Part shown: positions 36,537 to 38,593 of the stretch, one piece after another
Numbering within the stretch: the first letter of the stretch is position 1
Layout: each line of letters opens with the position of its first letter
DNA from: Bacteroidaceae bacterium
GTDB lineage: Bacteria; Bacteroidota; Bacteroidia; Bacteroidales; Bacteroidaceae
DNA: 38,593 nt
Assembly (NCBI GenBank): GCA_902362595.1
Contig: CABIXF010000038.1
Span: 1 to 38,593 of the forward strand
Direction of reading: 5' to 3'
Made by a program: the position numbers and the translations under genes
The notes under the pieces: generated by a model
What the model was told of the DNA's origin: nothing
Database searches by the model: none
Seen by the model: only the letters and a program-made list of their open reading frames with translations

Positions 36537-38180
36537 ATGATTAGTATAGATGGACTGACCGTGGAATTCGGAGGGACCACCTTGTTTAGTGACCTGAACT
36601 TTCAGATTAACGAAAAAGACCGTATTGCCCTGATGGGAAAAAATGGAGCCGGCAAATCTACGCTGCTGAAAATACTGGCCGGTGTGCGCCAGCCTACGCG
36701 GGGAAAAGTGACCGCCCCCAAGGACTGTGTGATTGCCTATCTGCCGCAGCACCTGATGACGGAAGACGGGCGGACGGTATTCGAAGAAGCCTCTCAGGCT
36801 TTTGCCCATCTGAAGGAGATGGAGGAAGAGATTGAGCGGATGAACAACGAACTGGCCACACGGACGGACTATGAAAGTGATTCCTATATGGCCCTGATAG
36901 AGAAAGTGGCCTCGATGAGCGAGAAGTTTTATGCCATCGACATGACACATTTCGAGGAAGACGTGGAGAAGGCTTTGTTGGGACTGGGCTTCCTGCGGGA
37001 AGACTTCAACCGTCCGACCAGCGATTTCAGCGGAGGGTGGCGAATGCGCATCGAGTTGGCCAAGCTGCTGCTCCAGAATCCGGATGTGTTGCTGCTGGAC
37101 GAGCCGACCAATCACCTAGACATCGAGTCCATCCAATGGTTGGAAGATTTCCTGATCAACAGTGCCAAGGCGGTGGTGGTCATCAGTCACGACCGGAAGT
37201 TTGTGGACAACATTACGACCCGTACCATCGAAGTGACCATGGGACGGATTTACGACTATAAGGTGAATTACTCCCAGTACTTGGTGCTGCGGAAGGAACG
37301 CCGCGAACAGCAGATGAAGCAATATGAGGAACAGCAGAAGATGATTCAGGAGACCAAGGACTTCATCGAACGTTTCAAGGGCACTTACAGCAAGACCTTG
37401 CAGGTGCAGAGCCGGGTGAAGATGTTGGAGAAACTGGAACTGATCGAAGTGGACGAAGAAGATACCTCGGCCTTGCGCTTGAAATTCCCTCCTTCACCGC
37501 GTAGTGGCAACTATCCGGTCATCATGGAAGGAGTGGGAAAGACGTATGGCAACCACGTGGTGTTCAAGAATGCCAACCTCACCATTGAACGGGGCGACAA
37601 GGTGGCTTTTGTGGGAAAGAACGGAGAAGGTAAGTCTACCCTCGTGAAGTGCATCATGAATGAAATAGACTATGAAGGTACGCTGACGCTGGGCCATAAC
37701 GTGCAGATTGGGTATTTTGCACAGAACCAGGCTTCGTTGCTGGACGAGAACCTGACGGTGTTTCAGACCATTGACGATGTGGCCAAGGGAGAAATCCGCA
37801 ACAAAATCCGGGACCTGTTAGGAGCCTTCATGTTCGGTAGTCCGGAAGCCTCGATGAAGAAGGTCAAGGTGTTGTCGGGAGGGGAACGTACCCGTCTGGC
37901 CATGATTAAACTGTTGCTGGAGCCGGTCAACCTCTTGATCTTGGATGAGCCGACCAATCACCTGGACATGAAGACGAAGGATATCCTGAAACAGGCGTTG
38001 ATGGATTTCGACGGCACCCTGATTGTGGTATCGCACGACCGTGATTTCTTGGACGGGCTGGTTACGAAGGTGTATGAGTTCGGTTACCAGCGTGTGAAGG
38101 AACACTTGTGTGGCATTTATGAGTTTTTGGAGACCAAGAAACTGGAAAGTCTGCAGGAATTGGAGCGTAAAAACGCTTGA
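36537..38180 (+). CDS. ABC-F family ATPase
   Basis: The 547-residue cytoplasmic protein has two ABC ATPase domains and no membrane segment. Walker A motifs are GKNGAGKST (about residues 35-43) and GKNGEGKST (about 362-370). Signature motifs are FSGGWRMRIELAKLLL and LSGGERTRLAMIKLLL, and Walker B motifs are VLLLDEPTNHLD and LLILDEPTNHLD. The charged linker between them (about residues 240-300, KERREQQMKQYEEQQKMIQE) is the P-site tRNA-interacting motif of ABC-F ribosome factors. It resembles the housekeeping group (YbiT/Uup-like) rather than an antibiotic resistance protein, but the subgroup is uncertain. It is probably a single-gene transcript. Confidence 0.93.
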   Translation: MISIDGLTVEFGGTTLFSDLNFQINEKDRIALMGKNGAGKSTLLKILAGVRQPTRGKVTAPKDCVIAYLPQHLMTEDGRTVFEEASQAFAHLKEMEEEIERMNNELATRTDYESDSYMALIEKVASMSEKFYAIDMTHFEEDVEKALLGLGFLREDFNRPTSDFSGGWRMRIELAKLLLQNPDVLLLDEPTNHLDIESIQWLEDFLINSAKAVVVISHDRKFVDNITTRTIEVTMGRIYDYKVNYSQYLVLRKERREQQMKQYEEQQKMIQETKDFIERFKGTYSKTLQVQSRVKMLEKLELIEVDEEDTSALRLKFPPSPRSGNYPVIMEGVGKTYGNHVVFKNANLTIERGDKVAFVGKNGEGKSTLVKCIMNEIDYEGTLTLGHNVQIGYFAQNQASLLDENLTVFQTIDDVAKGEIRNKIRDLLGAFMFGSPEASMKKVKVLSGGERTRLAMIKLLLEPVNLLILDEPTNHLDMKTKDILKQALMDFDGTLIVVSHDRDFLDGLVTKVYEFGYQRVKEHLCGIYEFLETKKLESLQELERKNA

Positions 38181-38213
38181 AAAGGCCCTTTGGAAAGAAA
38201 AAACGGCTTTTTT
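38180..38213 (+). terminator. Probable terminator of the ABC-F gene
   Basis: An 8-bp stem with one G·T pair (AAAAGGCC at 38180-38187 with GGCTTTTT at 38205-38212) holds an inner CTTT/AAAG stem and ends in six T residues. Its first base is the last base of the stop codon. Confidence 0.55.
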
Positions 38214-38234
38214 GAGAAAAAAGTTTCCAAATGT

Positions 38235-38265
38235 TTTGCAGGTTTAAAATAAGTTACTACCTTTG
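38235..38265 (+). promoter_or_regulatory. Predicted promoter of tRNA-Lys
   Basis: TTTG at 38235-38238 and TACCTTTG at 38258-38265 are separated by 19 bases, an exact match to the Bacteroides consensus. The tRNA begins 38 bases after the -7 box. Confidence 0.8.
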
Positions 38266-38303
38266 CACTCGCAATCGGGAAATGACCGATGCGACAAAGG
38301 ATT

Positions 38304-38376
38304 GATTCGCTAGCTCAGCAGGTAGAGCACAACACTTTTAATGTTGGGGTCTTGGGTTCGAGCCCCAAGCGGATCA
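38304..38376 (+). tRNA. tRNA-Lys (anticodon TTT)
   Basis: A complete cloverleaf is seen in 73 bases. The acceptor stem is GATTCGC with GCGGATC (one G·T pair) and discriminator A at 38376. The D stem is GCTC/GAGC, the anticodon stem CAACA/TGTTG with loop CTTTTAA (anticodon TTT, decoding AAA/AAG), and the T arm TTGGG/CCCAA with TTCGAGC. CCA is not encoded. Confidence 0.96.
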
Positions 38377-38399
38377 CTCAAACAAAAAGCAAAACAATG

Positions 38400-38440
38400 A
38401 AAACCGCTGATAATCAATCATTATCAGCGGTTTTTCTTTT
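38400..38440 (+). terminator. Terminator of tRNA-Lys
   Basis: A perfect 15-bp stem (38400-38414 with 38420-38434) and a CAATC loop are followed by a T-rich tract. Confidence 0.93.
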
Positions 38441-38593
38441 TATCCATACCGCAAATTGAAGCAGAATACGGCTCAACGTAAAAATCTGGGGGTATAATGT
38501 GCTGTAGATGGCTTATGCCACCCTTATATTTTGATAATTTTTGTCTGTCATCTTCTGATTTTTGATTTTAGCACACATTTTCTTTATATTAAA
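38441..38593. other. AT-rich sequence after tRNA-Lys, no gene seen
   Basis: The last 153 bases hold no ORF of note and no copy of the tRNA 3' end. They are AT-rich and may be the upstream region of a gene beyond the window edge. Confidence 0.5.

Noticed and set aside
38304..38593. tRNA-Lys as an integration site of a mobile element
   Set aside because: No integrase gene and no direct repeat of the tRNA 3' end are seen in the 217 bases that follow; the window may simply end too soon.

Overview
The window looks like a chromosomal segment of a Bacteroidales bacterium of the Bacteroides/Phocaeicola type. Three things suggest this. Many genes sit behind the Bacteroidetes promoter element TAnnTTTG (sometimes with TTTG about 19-22 bases upstream) and lack a strong Shine-Dalgarno. 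Several genes have their closest relatives, as far as I can recall, in this order (DUF4348 lipoprotein, RlhA-type U32 protein, SH3/zinc-ribbon membrane protein). The rRNA sequence is also of that type. It is ordinary core chromosome: I see no integrase, transposase, phage gene or CRISPR array.

Layout. 1-2190: 3' part of an rRNA operon (23S, 5S, terminator). The 23S part lacks roughly 340-350 bases of domain II. 2275-4881: exported GH29 alpha-L-fucosidase and nicotinate phosphoribosyltransferase. 4974-11400: leucine operon leuA-leuC-leuD-leuA2-leuB, preceded by a 28-codon leader peptide rich in Leu and a terminator hairpin, which together look like a transcription attenuator. 11404-14037: msrA (minus), a TPR protein and a membrane-anchored protein of unknown function. 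14047-16400: pheS and an MFS transporter (minus). 16546-21561: DUF4348 lipoprotein, murB, a metallo-beta-lactamase fold hydrolase, glyS and an FKBP lipoprotein. 21632-22405: lytic transglycosylase (minus). 22544-28613: a four-gene heavy-metal efflux operon (His/Cys-rich exported protein, CzcB-, CzcA- and CzcC-like). 28625-28821: a composite repeat block (four 22-bp near-palindromes, three exact 29-bp direct repeats and an inverted half-copy). 28836-31636: catalase, flavodoxin-like and SMP-30-like genes (minus), divergent from a LysR regulator. 32718-36480: metA, an RlhA-like U32 gene and the SH3/zinc-ribbon protein. 36490-38213: ABC-F ATPase. 38235-38440: tRNA-Lys with its own promoter and terminator.

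How the genes work together. LeuA, LeuCD and LeuB form a complete branch from 2-oxoisovalerate to 2-oxoisocaproate. The second LeuA-like enzyme may add a citramalate entry to the same three downstream steps. The efflux operon encodes all parts of a tripartite metal pump plus a probable metal-binding exported protein. The catalase cluster looks like an oxidative-stress unit.

The most noteworthy items are the leucine attenuator, the 23S deletion (real lesion or assembly error), the repeat block after czcC, and a Glu at position 111 of MetA that predicts acetyl-CoA rather than succinyl-CoA use. I do not see a wholly new multi-gene system.
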